Shown here one piece after another: positions 23,101 through 34,345 of a stretch of DNA of 64,000 nt. The notes beneath the pieces were generated by a model. That model searched no databases and had not been told where the DNA came from. It worked only from the letters and a program-made list of their open reading frames with translations. This stretch comes from Fomes fomentarius (lineage: Eukaryota > Basidiomycota > Agaricomycetes > Polyporales > Polyporaceae): NCBI GenBank assembly GCA_022606135.1, contig JABYQN010000002.1:186001-250000 (forward strand), read 5' to 3'. Positions within the stretch are counted from its first letter, which is position 1, and every line of letters starts with the position of its first letter. A program made the translations under genes and the position numbers.

Positions 23101-23895
23101 CCCATGCAGCCCGAACTCTTCGCAGGGACCATCCAGCACAACCTAGACCCATTCGGGTATCATGACACGCCCGAACTGGAGGCTGCGCTGCTGAGAGCGC
23201 AGGGGCTCGAGAGTACTAGTGTCGATGGAACCCGGATGGTGCTCGGGAAGCGCATCGCTGGGAACGGCGACCTGTCCGCCGGAGAGCGGCAGATCGTCGC
23301 CCTGGCGCGCGCGATCGTGCGGAAGAGCAAGCTCCTCATCATGGATGAAGGTGTGTAATCCCATGACCGTCAGCACCAACCTCTGTTTCTCATCTCGCAT
23401 CCGTTTGCGTTCGTTCTCGCTCTTGCAGCCACGTCCTCGATTGGTGGGTACAGTGAAACTGTCTGCGCGTTATGCTCGTTACTGATCGGGTTGGACCAGA
23501 CCATGAGTGCGACGCGAGGATCCAGCGTTCCCTGCGCAATTACTTGAAGACCGGTGTCACCCTCCTGACCGTCGCCCATCGGCTGCCAACGATCCAGGAC
23601 TACGACCGAGTGGTGCGTCCGTTCCTGTCCCCCCTCGCTTCTATTTTTGTCGCTCATCTCGCGCTTAATGAACATGTAGATGGTTCTCCAGGACGGCGAG
23701 ATGGTGCGTGAGACGGGGTCGGTCCCCCCTTCGGAGAGCTAGTAGCTGACGATACTTCATCTTCATCTTCAGGTCGAATTTGACTCACCCGCGAAGCTCT
23801 TGCGCAAAGAGACGAGTTACTTCAAGGCTTTGGTCGACGCTGCCCCGAAAGAAGAGAGGGAATCGCTCTACGGAGCGGCAGGTATTTCAGCATAG
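17194..23895 (+). CDS. ABCC-type (MRP/YCF1-like) full ABC transporter
   Basis: ABCC transporters export conjugates and drugs across plasma or vacuole membranes. About 35 short exons read in order; the first is 17194-17421, the second starts at 17482, and the stop is at 23893-23895. The order is N-terminal membrane segments and linker (RPEQTASILSIITFSWLNPL), TMD1 (PWFWIAALLLGSMTV…LGWEPEQDRSVEKA), NBD1 (about 19810-20860), TMD2 (TTLRWLEETPTSRVITRCSE, IRAYAVQQRFRRD), and NBD2 (about 22600-23700). NBD2 is normal: GRTGSGKSTLTLALL, LSAGERQIVALARA, LLIMDEATSSI, VAHRL. NBD1 is odd. Its Walker A reads GPTACGKTS, its Walker B is LIDDVLAALD, and its switch His is replaced (VSNNV). Walker B lacking Glu is usual for ABCC NBD1, but the other two changes are not. 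Around the C6 run at 22934-22939 the frame needs one extra base; no sensible intron fits. A paralogue starts near 60.2 kb. Confidence 0.88.
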
Positions 23896-26022
23896 AATCC
23901 CCCGACCCAGGGGTAGACTGCTATCCCCGACTCGCCCGAAGCTCCCCTCTCCCACAGAAACGCCACAGGATGTCGAATGCTGTTTGTTTGTTGTAATCCC
24001 ATGTATATCCGGATTCCTGGATACCCCTTCATGTCTCACACATTCTACTTCCGTTCCTACACATTCTACTCCCGTTCCTACACTTCCTATAGATTGTACT
24101 CACGTTCCTTTTTTTAATACATAATCAATCATCAGCTCGTCGTGGGCGGGGTCGGAGTCGTCGGACACTCACACGCACCGTGAGCGCTTGGATCCCCGAG
24201 TCGGCGGCGTCTGCTATCAGGACCTAATGAGTGCTCGGGTGGGTACATGCATAGAAGGAATACCGGAGTTCGATCTTCACCCAACTCACTTAGGGGCTCC
24301 GAGAGCAGAAGCTCCAGCACCATGCAATACCAGGTCGTGATTACGCGACGATGCTTCCCAACGATGGATCGGCCTTGGTGGCTATCACGAAATGTTCAGC
24401 CGAGCCCCCGATGTATCCTGCATCAATCGGGACGCAAGCGTCGTTTCGCGCACTGTCATGGCCCACCTACTGGGGCGGAACAACCGCCCTCTGCGTCTAA
24501 ACATGCACATCTTCCAGGACACGTACCGAGCTCCCGTAATAGTACGGAATTCACGGCACGGACCAAGTTGAGTTACCGAGATCGACGGACCTCCGCAGCC
24601 GGATGTGCTTTGCTCTTCGTCTGGAGGCATCCTCATCTTTATGCATGGTCGCGTTAAAGGTCCGTGATGGAGAAAGATGCCAGACGTCAGAGCGGAATAC
24701 TAGCGGCATGCAAATTCGAGACATTCGTGAGTTGAGGTCATCTGTAGCCGATAGAATCGGGCGTCCGACTCGGTGTCGTAAGAACGAGCTGACGTAGCTT
24801 GGAATTGTCAGCGTGCGTCAGTGGAGAACGAAAGACACGGAGGTGGGGAGAAGGATGTCGGCATTCTACATAAATGTGGAAGACGAAAAGCCGCTATGGC
24901 GTCGGTTGGCACCCACACTGGCGCTGGAACTGTACTCAGTGTGTTACTGTGTATGTACGCCAATACCAGCGAGGCCAACTGGATCTCCATTTATACGTAC
25001 CCTCACATAACTTTACATACGAAGCCGAACGTGTAGGCTGGTAAGGTGATCGTCAGTTCAGCGTGATACTGCGCAGGTGGCGGCTGAGCCTCCTGGCACG
25101 ATACCAGATGACGTTGTGATAGCATTAAATGTTTGACCCCTAGGACTCTAGGCACCGGTCACCAAGAGGTCCTGTCAGTGCCATGTCTGTCAGCAGTTGG
25201 GAAGCACGACCATTCTAGCATGTGACATGTCATGGAGCAAATCGTGCGGGTTCAGCGTTCGGTGTCAGCGGTGCGCGACAGGTGGTGTTTGGAAATATCG
25301 GTCGTCCTTGATTTTCGGGTCAAAGTACGGATGGGAGCTTCAGTTGCAGTAGAATACCACTAGGTTGTCAGGTTCTGAACTAGTGGGACAACAGTGCGTG
25401 AGCTCTTGATAGGGCTAAAAGGTAGAGGGTCTGAGCCTGTCCTCGTCCGCGTAAAAGAGCGCCATCGAACGCGGGTGCGGTTATGACGGGGCGTTGCTGT
25501 CAGTGTCAGTGGTGGTTTAATGCCTGAAGGGCGGGTTGGCGCCGATTCCCAATGGACTGATTGGGACGCGATCACATGACCGTGTGACAACGCGTGTGAA
25601 GCGAGAGGAGAGGGATGGCGGACGCGGTGCTTGAACGCAGACGACGACGACGACGACGTTGCCTAAACACGGCTTGCTTCAAGGCTTCACGCTCGCTTGG
25701 AACATTTTCTGCTGGCCAGCGGGTTATTGCACATAGCTTGCGTCCAAAAACAGCGACTCGTACGGACTGGCATGTGGGAGAATGCGGAAGCGATGGGAAG
25801 TCGAGGATGGAGGATCGTTCTGGGTCGCACGTCCTCCGAACATTCCAATTTCCACCCAGATCTTGACCTGCGCGTCCCCGGTCCGTTCTCCGCCTTCAAG
25901 CTGCGAGCCTGCCTGCCTCGCCCGCGGTCCACCTCAACCATCTATTTAGTCCCAGCACTCTCCGCAACTCACTCCCCATCTCCCCGTCACCTCCCCGTTC
26001 TTCCTCTCTGCAACTGCTCGCC
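23896..26022. other. Intergenic, no confirmed gene
   Basis: One stretch at about 24334-24560 stays open for about 75 codons (contains GLGGYHEMFSRAPDVSCINR). It looks more protein-like than its surroundings but has no recognisable family and no good start. The repeated phrase CATTCTACTTCCGTTCCTAC / CATTCTACTCCCGTTCCTAC at about 24042-24085 is a short local duplication in the 3' region of the ABC gene. Nothing else was seen. Confidence 0.45.
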
Positions 26023-27042
26023 ATGCCTGTCTTTGCCTCTCGCCTCGCTACAGAACGCGGCTGGGTCGACCCACACGCACTCCCCATGTACATGGACGCG
26101 TCCGAAGTCACGGGCAATGCACCACACCACGTCAAGCAGCTCACACTCAACACCCTCGGAGCATACGGCGTCGGCAACGAAGACTGCTTTGCGCATATAG
26201 TCGGCCGCCGGATACGCATCATCCACATCGAAATTGAGCAGAAGGGCGACAAGTCCGAGGTTACAGTCCTCGCGGACGTCCAGGCGACGAGGGGGATGCT
26301 GAACGGCGCGGGGACCGTGCATGGCGGATGCTTGTGCTATCTAATCGACAAGTGCGTGTCCTCCATGTGTCTCATTTCTTAGCGGCCAATGGCTCATCTT
26401 AGACCGCTAGTTGCGCCTCTTTTCCTCTTGTCGCGCTGGGTATCCTCCGCAACACCAACGGCGTAGGCGTCACCCAATCCATGAACGTCTTGTTCCACGC
26501 CCCTGCATCCTTGTACGCTTCTATACCTATCCGTGCCTCATACCCACATCCTCTTCTCACCCTGTCTATCAGGGAAACATGCATGCAGATCAAGAGCGTG
26601 TCCGTAACACTCGGCGGGCGCATCATGACTTCCCGGTGTGAGGTACGCCACACCTCTCCTCCCAGTCCCCTTCCCTCCCTCTTGTCTCGCAACGCGCGCC
26701 GACTGCTGACGACGAAATTCTTCACCCACTGCGCCATCGGCATATCCAATCTCACTCTCCACGACATCCATCCCTTCGTCTTCCTCTCTCGCTTTTTTTC
26801 ACTCACCTTTGCCCCCCTTCGTCCCCGCGGGACAGGTCACAGACAAAGCGTCGGGACGGATGATCGCGTCCGCCCTGCTCGGAAAGATGCAGCCAGCAGG
26901 CGCGACTAAGGAGAACCGTGCACCTTCTAGCTCCTCCCCTTCCCCCTCTTCCACCGCGGCCGCCCAGATATCTCCTCTGTCGGTGTCTGCGACGCTCGAT
27001 CCGCGCCCGCCTACTAGTGCGAGAATGCGCGCGAAACTATAA
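26023..27042 (+). CDS. Hotdog-fold acyl-CoA thioesterase family protein
   Basis: Four exons, 26023-26351, 26411-26512, 26573-26642 and 26836-27042, give 235 residues with every junction in phase. The hotdog signature is GAGTVHGGCLCYLIDNCASF (HGG at about 101-103). GVGVTQSMNVLFHAPASLE and SVTLGGRIMTSRCEVTDKAS follow, the standard order of PaaI/ACOT13-like thioesterases. These enzymes hydrolyse acyl-CoA to free acid and CoA. The substrate cannot be told from sequence. The N-terminal 55 residues include a helical region with no clear targeting signal. The C-terminal 45 residues are Ser/Pro-rich and disordered, an extension beyond the domain. It stands alone, with no metabolic neighbour. Confidence 0.87.
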
Positions 27043-29984
27043 CGCCGCTATGCGCATTCGAACATCGAGGCTGTCGCTTCGCTTCGCGATTGCGTAGCAG
27101 TAGTGTATCCATAGTAGTGTATTCGCTGTGTGTGCTCGCGGGCTGATCGTATGTCACCGCCGACGCAATTATTTTGTACGCTGTTCAAGGCATTATTTAC
27201 TTAACTATCACACACACCATCTCACCCAATTGTTTGGTCTCTACATACTGCCTCGTGTTTGCTAGTATATATTGTTCTTAGCACGGCTACGGTGGGAGAG
27301 ATACTCACGACGCGGTGAGCTTCCTGAGACACCATGTGATATCAAGCAGCATGCGGGGGCTGACGATGATATAGGTGTCTGGCGAGTCTTGTCCAGACCT
27401 CGTCCTTCAGCTTGAGATTCTTACCGCACCCGCTTGCTATCCGATTCCCGAACCGCTGAGGTTATCGTATCCGTCATCGCCGTAGGTTCTTCACCCACAA
27501 AGGCTTGCACACCTCCCCGCCTGCATGCCTCCAGCGACCGCTTACGTGCCCAGGCTTCCTCGACTTCGTGAACTTCGTTGACGCCAAGCGAGAACGAGGA
27601 ACCGCGTTGACGTTGTTGGGCCGCCTCCGCCTTCCCCCATTCAAAGATTCGACGCCCGTGCAGGGTCCGTGTGCGCACCAGCACCAACGGTAACTCTCCT
27701 TCCCCTTACGAGCGGTGGGTGCGCTGGTGGTAGGCCGAGCCATGCCGTCTCCTGCACTCGGAGACAATTGAGAGCATGTGGAGACTACTAGTACAGGCCA
27801 AATTCGAACCTTCGTGACTTCGGTACTGCGGTACTGGTACTTCGCGACTTCGCCCGCGTACCACATCGGCGTGGACTCGGAGGTGATCTTCGTTCATGTC
27901 CGCGCGCACGAGGGAGAAAATGTGGGTGACTGAGCTGGCGTGGGCTCGGTCGTGGTGCCAGGGCCAATAGCCAAATAGCTTATAGCATACTGGGACAGGA
28001 GGTGGGTCCGTGCGTGCAGCATGGGGAACCGGCTGTGCCGTCTTCGTTGACGTGAGTACGTACAGCATGTGTGGACGTCTTGCCCGCATGGTCTACTGAG
28101 TTGTCTATCTTGGGCTGTGCTCACGTCCAGGACGCCGCAGGCCTTCGCTGGCGCGGCAGAGGAGTGGCACCACAGTAGTAGTAGTAGTAGTAGTAGTCAT
28201 GATGGGAGGTTGAGCGGTTGAGTAATGCCCTAACTAGTAGTAACCTAAGGCTTGCGACGTCGCTTCTGAGTGGGGGCCGGATCGTTGGCAAGCCTCAGTC
28301 CGGTCCTAGTCGGACTCTGACCACAGTGTTTTCTCCTGTGTGTACAGTAGTAGAGGGGTGAGCGGCTGAGGAGTTCATTCCGTGATAGTGCTCACTAGTA
28401 GCGGAGTCCTTCTGACCGTTCTACGCCCATGAATCGTGAATCCGCATGGCACGCGGCTTCCCTGGACTCTGGGACATACAACATGTCATTCTGGAGACCT
28501 ATGGGGATGTGTGTTCAAGTTGTAAGTTCACCGACGACTGACAGTGTCGCTTTGAGCATGAGCTCAGCGTCGACCTGAGTTGGCAGCGGCGGCCCTTCGG
28601 AGTCCTTGATAACCTCGTTGTGTCGTGTCCGCAATCATTCATCTGTGGGTTTCTTCAGGGACCTTTATGTACACTGAGCTATTCAGTAAATGGAATGGGG
28701 GGACTGTAAATCTTGGGCAATGTCGAGCGGATACGCGACGATAATTCCCCAAGTCCCTCAGATTCAGAAGTGCTCGGCTGTTCGGCCTTACATACTACTA
28801 TTTTCGGACATCCTCGTCTCGCTTATTGATCAACCATGATCATGAACTCATGGTCTCATCCCGCACGAAAGCCCTTCATGGTTCATTTCTTTATGTTCAC
28901 CTAGCTTCCGTGGCCTGCTTTTGCACCGACTATACGATGGCTCGTACAGAGATGCGATTTGACACTTCGCACTCTGCGCAGGCCCCAACTTTTCAACAGC
29001 AACTATATGGCTGGCCCCTGCCAACACGAAAGCACGATGTTCTAGCCGACTCACAGGTTTTTCTCTGTGCTCGACTGCCCCGGTCGTCCGGAAGCTCAAT
29101 ATAGGCGAACATGATCTCGCCTTCTGCCCTTCGCGGGCTAAGGAGGTGAGCGCGATCTCAATATGTGGCATACCCGATGCACTCGCTGGTAGAAGGACTG
29201 CACGCGGACACCGTGCTCCGGGAGCCCTAGGTGGTGCACGATCTGCACACGCGGTTTCCCTGACAAGGAGCTCTCCATAACAAGTTGATTGCACAACACA
29301 CGAACTGGCAGCAGCCTGAGGGCGGTGTTCCGGTTGCCAGTGGGTACCCTAGGGAAGTTGCGCCCCAGTGCCAGCCAGTGGTCCTCCGCGGGCTAGAGAT
29401 CGTCGGGGATATTGGAAGTCGGGGGAAGAGACGCCGTTTGACGATCAGGAGATACACGACTCGGAAGCGCTAGTCCTCCTCGGAATGGTCGAGTCTCCCG
29501 TTTCGACTAGGACTGGTGCAGCATACCACAAAGACCAGCTTGATCGGGATATTGGACAAAAACCTGGCTCAATTGAAGGCTGTGGTCCCCCGGTTCCCGG
29601 CAACCATTCTCCCATTTTCTCGATGTGCAGTTTTCTGACAACACTATGCCCATCTGCTGCCCTGTGTTTTGTGATCACATGCCCGATTCGCTTCCGGCAA
29701 TGCTTCTTACTGCGTCGCAGTATCGTAACGTTCGTGATTTCACAATATACTGACAGAGCGCGCTACGTATGACAGATACGCGCTGTAGCGTGGGTCTCTA
29801 CTACAGAGTGCGTCTCCACACCCTCCCGAGTCAATGCCCTTGCTCACCGGCACCGCTTCCGCGACAACACAAGGTGCACCCGACGTGAATTTGTCCCTCC
29901 CTACCTTCACCCCTTCATTGAGTTGTCTGCCTCATTCAAGTCGCCAAAAGCTTCATAGGTCAGAGCCAGTCTCTTATCGTGTTG
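27043..29984. other. Long gene-poor region with simple repeats
   Basis: Nothing with family resemblance was found in nearly 3 kb. It contains an (AGT)8 microsatellite at 28174-28197. About 170 bases later there is a degenerate copy of the surrounding text: ACAGTAGTAG, then GAGCGGYTGAG, then CACTAGTAGC. From about 29826 it becomes the left arm of the HET inverted duplication. Confidence 0.5.
28174..28197. repeat. (AGT)8 microsatellite
   Basis: There are eight perfect AGT units. Isolated AGTAGTAG blocks recur within 250 bases downstream, so the area has seen slippage or local duplication. Confidence 0.9.
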
Positions 29985-31696
29985 ATGATGAGTCAAAGCA
30001 CACTGTGAGTGCTCGCAATCTACATATCAGTGCCATGCCCTATTAGCCTGATACATCTCATGCTCATCTTACCAGCATCCGTCTACTGAACACACGAACC
30101 GGCGAGTTCCACTTTGCCAAAGACCTGCAAGAGATCCAGTATGCGATCCTCTCGCATGTGTGGTCCGAAGACGGCGAACAGTCCTACAACGACCTCCTCT
30201 CCATTCATCACACCGTCCATGTTGAGCGGGCAGCCACGCCGGACCTCCCTCAGGACGCCATCCTGCAGCGCACCTCGTCGAAAATCCAGCAGGCCTGTGC
30301 TCGCGCCCTCTCCGACGGCTTCGAGTTCATCTGGATAGACTTCTGCTGCATCGACACATCGAACGAGACCGAGGTGTCAGATGCGGTCAACTCGGCGTAT
30401 GCATGGTACGGAGGGTCCGCGATGTGCTATGCATACCTCGAGGACGTCGATCCAGAGGATAATATATGCGCACCAGACTCGCAGTTCCGTCGAAGCCGGT
30501 GGCATACACGCATGTGGACGCTGCCTGAGCTCATCGCATCCAAGCACCTCACCTTCTTGGCGTCCGATTGGAGGCCTCTCGGGACCAAGCACGCCCTCGC
30601 GCGGGTCGTGAAAGAGATCTCGGGCGTTGACAGCGGCATCCTCAGCCACGACATCCCTCTCAGCTCTGTGTCTGTCGCATGTCGCATGTCCTGGGCAGCG
30701 AAGCGCCTGACGTCGCGCAAGGAGGACGAGGGATATGCGCTGATGGGACTGTTTGGCGTCAAGATGGCGGTCACATACGAAGAGGGCGCGCTTGCGTTCT
30801 TTCGGCTCCAAGAGGAGATTCTGAAGCTCGACTCAGACCAGAGTCTCTTCGTGTGGGACACGAGTCCGAGCGCAAGTACTGAGGAGCAGGCTGGCGCACT
30901 GCCGCCTGCGTACGACGAATCCAGACATATGCTGTTCGCGCCGTGTCCGGCCGCATTCGCGCGCTCTGCGGGAGTCAAGGTCGTCGCGCTCAATGCTGTC
31001 CCCGGACGACGGCACCGGGGCTCGCGTGACGACCAGGCGTTTCCCACCTATGTATCGACTCCGGATGGCTTGCGCGCAACACTCCCGACACTCTCCGTGG
31101 GACCCTTCACTCACCTCGCGCTCCTCTCCTGCACGGACGAACAAGGCTGTCGACTGGGGCTCGTCCTCAGGAAAGTGGACGCAGACATCTACGCGGTGGG
31201 GAGCATGGCTTGGGAGGACACCTGCGCCCGCTATCGGTCCTCGCTGCGATGCCTTCCTTGGGGAGCAAACGCACGCAGCCGCGGGCGTTCCGATGACATC
31301 AATAGCGAGGATGAAGATGAGTTTGCGCCCTTGTTGGACAACGGGGGCTTCACACGCGTGGTGCGAATTGTCAAGCAGTACCCTGGGTCTGTCCCCTTCC
31401 ACACCATATGTATCGCTCACCGTTCGTTACCGCCCACGCCGCCTCCAGCATACGAGGCATCGTCCTGGCCCCAGCGCATGGTCCCGCTACTGAGCTTCCC
31501 GGAGTTTGAGGATGATCTCGTTCGGGTAGATCCAGAGGACAGGTCGCCTGCGGGTGTTTTCCGGTGGTGCTGCTCCACCGTGGCCGATATCTGTGGCTTT
31601 TTCTGTTGTATCATGCTCGGGATGGTGCTTTTATTTGTCTTCCTCGGTGTCTTGTTTCTAACGTATGTCAGAATCAGTGGTGGACGGCCTTACTGA
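29826..31696 (+). repeat. Left arm of the inverted HET duplication
   Basis: DNA from the upstream block (CCCTTGCTCACCGGCACCGC near 29840) through the whole HET coding region matches the reverse complement of 32272-34115. Similarity covers promoter, leader intron and coding sequence. The outer edge is estimated by eye. Confidence 0.75.
29985..31696 (+). CDS. HET-domain protein with C-terminal membrane segment (copy A)
   Basis: HET-domain proteins mediate vegetative incompatibility and cell death between genetically different fungal partners. A short exon 29985-30004 (MMSQSTL…) joins in phase to 30076-31696, giving 546 residues. HET marks are IQYAILSHVWSEDGEQSYND, then FIWIDFCCIDTSNETEVSDA (about 90-110), SAYAWYGGSAMCYAYLEDV, and RSRWHTRMWTLPELIAS (about 148-164). 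A middle region of unknown fold follows (TSRKEDEGYALMGLFGVKMA, as in many basidiomycete HET proteins). A Pro-rich stretch precedes a C-terminal hydrophobic helix (IMLGMVLLFVFLGVLFLTYV), so the protein is probably membrane-anchored. Unlike copy B, this copy lacks an ATG at the exon-2 homologous position (ATC instead), so the upstream exon is needed. Its paralogue lies tail to tail on the other strand. Confidence 0.85.
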
Positions 31697-32271
31697 TTGT
31701 TCAGCATGTCAGATTGTGTAGTAGCCTCAAGAGAGTGGCAGATGCATCTAAATCGGGAGGCTCGGATGCACCTACACTGTATGGATAGATGCAACCTAAT
31801 GATACTCTACGACTGTATGTGGAGTTGCGGGACTCATAAAACTACGATAGAGGGTAATTCCACTCGCAACTGTCCTTGGATGCGGAAGCATGGAGTGCGG
31901 TATGTATGATCCCGAGAGATCTTCACTGTACCAGTAAAAGCTCTCGGACCAACTTCCGCACGGGTGGCACTCGAAGCTGCGGTTTCAAGTGATACCTCTC
32001 TGCATCGCATATTGCGATATGCTGTATGCTCAGTGTAGCCGCTGCACAAGATCAGTGCTACTGGAATGCAAATAATGTTACGAATGGGTGTCCGAAATCA
32101 GGGTATGTGCAAGTTCGTGTCCCATATGTGAAGTACATTGGCAGTCTCCGTAGATATATTAGTCTATAGTACTATCGCTAAGTAGTAGTATCGCCGAGAT
32201 GTCATGCTACAAAAAGTACAAGTACACGTACACGTGAGTCCTACAAGGCCATTATACTTAGTATCGAACAA
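31697..32271. other. Spacer between the two convergent HET genes
   Basis: This 575-base AT-richer spacer holds the 3' ends of both HET genes. It contains short direct repeats (TACAAGTACACGTACACG near 32217-32235). No gene was seen. Confidence 0.6.
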
Positions 32272-33876
32272 CTACTCAGGTAGCGTACCACCGAGCCCGC
32301 GGTAGATCGCGAAGAAAAAAACAACCCCGAGAGCCATGAGAATCAATGCGCTCACGAATCCGCACAAGAGCCCACAGACGTCACGGACAAATGTGGAGCA
32401 GCACCAATCCATCCCCACAGCCGGCGTATCCTGCGAATCCAATGGAATGAGATCATCTTGGAACTCAGGGAAGGGCAGCAGGGGCATCATCCCGTCGTGC
32501 CAGGACGGGCCCGCGTCGTATGCGGGAGGCGGCGTCGGCGGCAACGAACGGTGTGCGATATACACGGTATGGAGCGGCGCTGATGGAGGGTACTGCTTAA
32601 CTATACGCACAATGCGTGTGAAGGCCTCGTGGCTGAGTAAGGGTGCATTGTCGTCTGCATCCTCATCGTCGCTACCGTCGGAATGAGAGGCGGTGCACGC
32701 CTCCGTTCTCCAAGGAACGCACCGCAGTGACGACCGGTAGCGGACACAGAGGCCTTCCCATGCCATGCTCCCTACCGCATAGATATCCGCATCGACCTTC
32801 CTGAGGACCAGCCCTAACAAACGACCATACTCGTCGGTACAGGATAGGAGTGCAAGACGGGTGAAGGGCCCCACGGAGAGCATGGGGAGTGTCGTGCGCA
32901 GGCCGTATGATGTCGATACGTAGGTGGGGAGCGCCTGGTCGTGATGCAGGGACTGTCGCCCTAGGACAGCATGGGACGCGACAGCGTTGACTCCCCCAGA
33001 GCGTGCGAAGGCAGCTGGGGACGGCGCGAACAGCGTGTGCCTGGACTCGTCATACGGGGGCGGTGCGCCAGACAAGCTGACGATCGGACTTGTGTCCCAC
33101 ACGAAGAGACTTTGGTCTGGGACGACCTTCAGGATCTCCTCTTGAAGCCGAAAGAACGCAAGCGCGCCCTCTCCGTATGTGACCGCCATCTTGACGCCAA
33201 ACAGTCCCATCAGCGCATATCCCTCGTCCTCCTTGCGCGACGTAACGCGCTTCGCTGCCCAGGACATCCGGCGCGCGACAGACACAGAGCTGAGAGGGAT
33301 GTCGTGGGTGATGATGCTGCTGTCAACGCCCGAGATCTCTTCCACGACGCGCGCGAGGGCGTGCTTGGTCCCGAGAGGCCTCCAATCGGACGCCAAGAAG
33401 GTGAGATTCTTGGATGCGATGAGCTCAGGCAGCGTCCACATGCGTGTATGCCACCGGCTTCGACGGAACTGCGAGTCTGGTGCGCATATATCATCCTCTG
33501 GATCCACGTCCTCGAGGTATGCATAGCACATCGCGGACCCTCCGTACCATGCGTACGCCGAGTTGACTGCATCCGATACCTCGGTCTCGTTCGATGTGTC
33601 GATGCAGCAGAAGTCTATCCAGATGAACTCGAAGCCGTCGGAGAGGGCGCGAGCACAGGCCTGCTGGATTTTCGACGAGGCGCGGTGCAGGACGGGGTCC
33701 TGAGGGAGGTCCGGCGTGGTTGCACGCTCCACATGGACGGTGTGATGAATGGTGAGGAGGTCGTTGTAGGACTGTTCGTGGTCTTTGGGCGATACATGAG
33801 AGAGGATAGCATATTGTATCCCTTGGACGTTATTGCCAAGGTGGAATTCGCCGGTTCGTGTGTTAAGAAGACGCAT
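32272..33876 (-). CDS. HET-domain protein with C-terminal membrane segment (copy B)
   Basis: One exon encodes 534 residues starting MRLLNTRTGEFHLGNN. It carries the same HET blocks as copy A: FIWIDFCCIDTSNETEVSDA, GGSAMCYAYLEDVDPED, RSRWHTRMWTLPELIAS, and EDEGYALMGLFGVKMAVTYG. It ends in a hydrophobic helix (CGFVSALILMALGVVFFFAI). N-terminal two-thirds are nearly identical in protein to copy A; divergence grows in the Pro-rich linker and tail. The donor-like GTGAGTGCTC and the acceptor GTATCAG just upstream match the copy A leader intron, so a 5' exon may exist here too. However, ATG 33876 directly follows that acceptor and is a good start. HSHVSPKDHEQ replaces the usual HVW, a change at the first HET motif. 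Confidence 0.85.
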   Translation of the reverse strand: MRLLNTRTGEFHLGNNVQGIQYAILSHVSPKDHEQSYNDLLTIHHTVHVERATTPDLPQDPVLHRASSKIQQACARALSDGFEFIWIDFCCIDTSNETEVSDAVNSAYAWYGGSAMCYAYLEDVDPEDDICAPDSQFRRSRWHTRMWTLPELIASKNLTFLASDWRPLGTKHALARVVEEISGVDSSIITHDIPLSSVSVARRMSWAAKRVTSRKEDEGYALMGLFGVKMAVTYGEGALAFFRLQEEILKVVPDQSLFVWDTSPIVSLSGAPPPYDESRHTLFAPSPAAFARSGGVNAVASHAVLGRQSLHHDQALPTYVSTSYGLRTTLPMLSVGPFTRLALLSCTDEYGRLLGLVLRKVDADIYAVGSMAWEGLCVRYRSSLRCVPWRTEACTASHSDGSDDEDADDNAPLLSHEAFTRIVRIVKQYPPSAPLHTVYIAHRSLPPTPPPAYDAGPSWHDGMMPLLPFPEFQDDLIPLDSQDTPAVGMDWCCSTFVRDVCGLLCGFVSALILMALGVVFFFAIYRGLGGTLPE

Positions 33877-34115
33877 CCTGATACGATCAACATCAGATTC
33901 ATGTGAGCATTACGCTTCGATCAGAGGTTAAGAGCACTCACAGTAGTGCGTTAATTGACAATACACGGGCTAGGTTCACGGATTGGTGGCGTCAAAAGCG
34001 TGCGGTGAGTGGAGTGAGAGTGGAGTGAGGATCGATGAAGTTTGGGGGTAACGGCGGAGAACTTTTATGCGCACCTTAATGTAATGGAGTGGAAGCAGTG
34101 CCAGTGAGCAAGGAC
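32272..34115 (-). repeat. Right arm of the inverted HET duplication
   Basis: This is the reverse-complement partner of 29826-31696. The outer end is marked by TTGCTCACTGGCACTGCTTCC (read on the minus strand near 34090-34115), matching TTGCTCACCGGCACCGCTTCC in the left arm. It includes about 240 bases upstream of the copy B start. Confidence 0.75.
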
Positions 34116-34345
34116 ACTGCTATGAAGACGCAGTCTATGCTAGTAACAGCGGCGCGCGTATCTGTCACAAATACTAGCGCGCAATTCATTGGTAACGAAA
34201 CTACAACAACGGTCACAAAGGAAGAGAGGCAGTGCCGTGACGCAGCAAGCAATGTCAGAAGTCGTACAACGAGAAACAGTGATAACAACACACGCCGGCA
34301 GAGGCAGGCTAACGGTCAGCAACCAGTGCACCCATAACAGAAACG

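Noticed and set aside
30377..31047. Minus-strand frames inside HET copy A
   Set aside because: They are reverse shadows that reappear as plus-strand shadows in copy B because of the inverted duplication.
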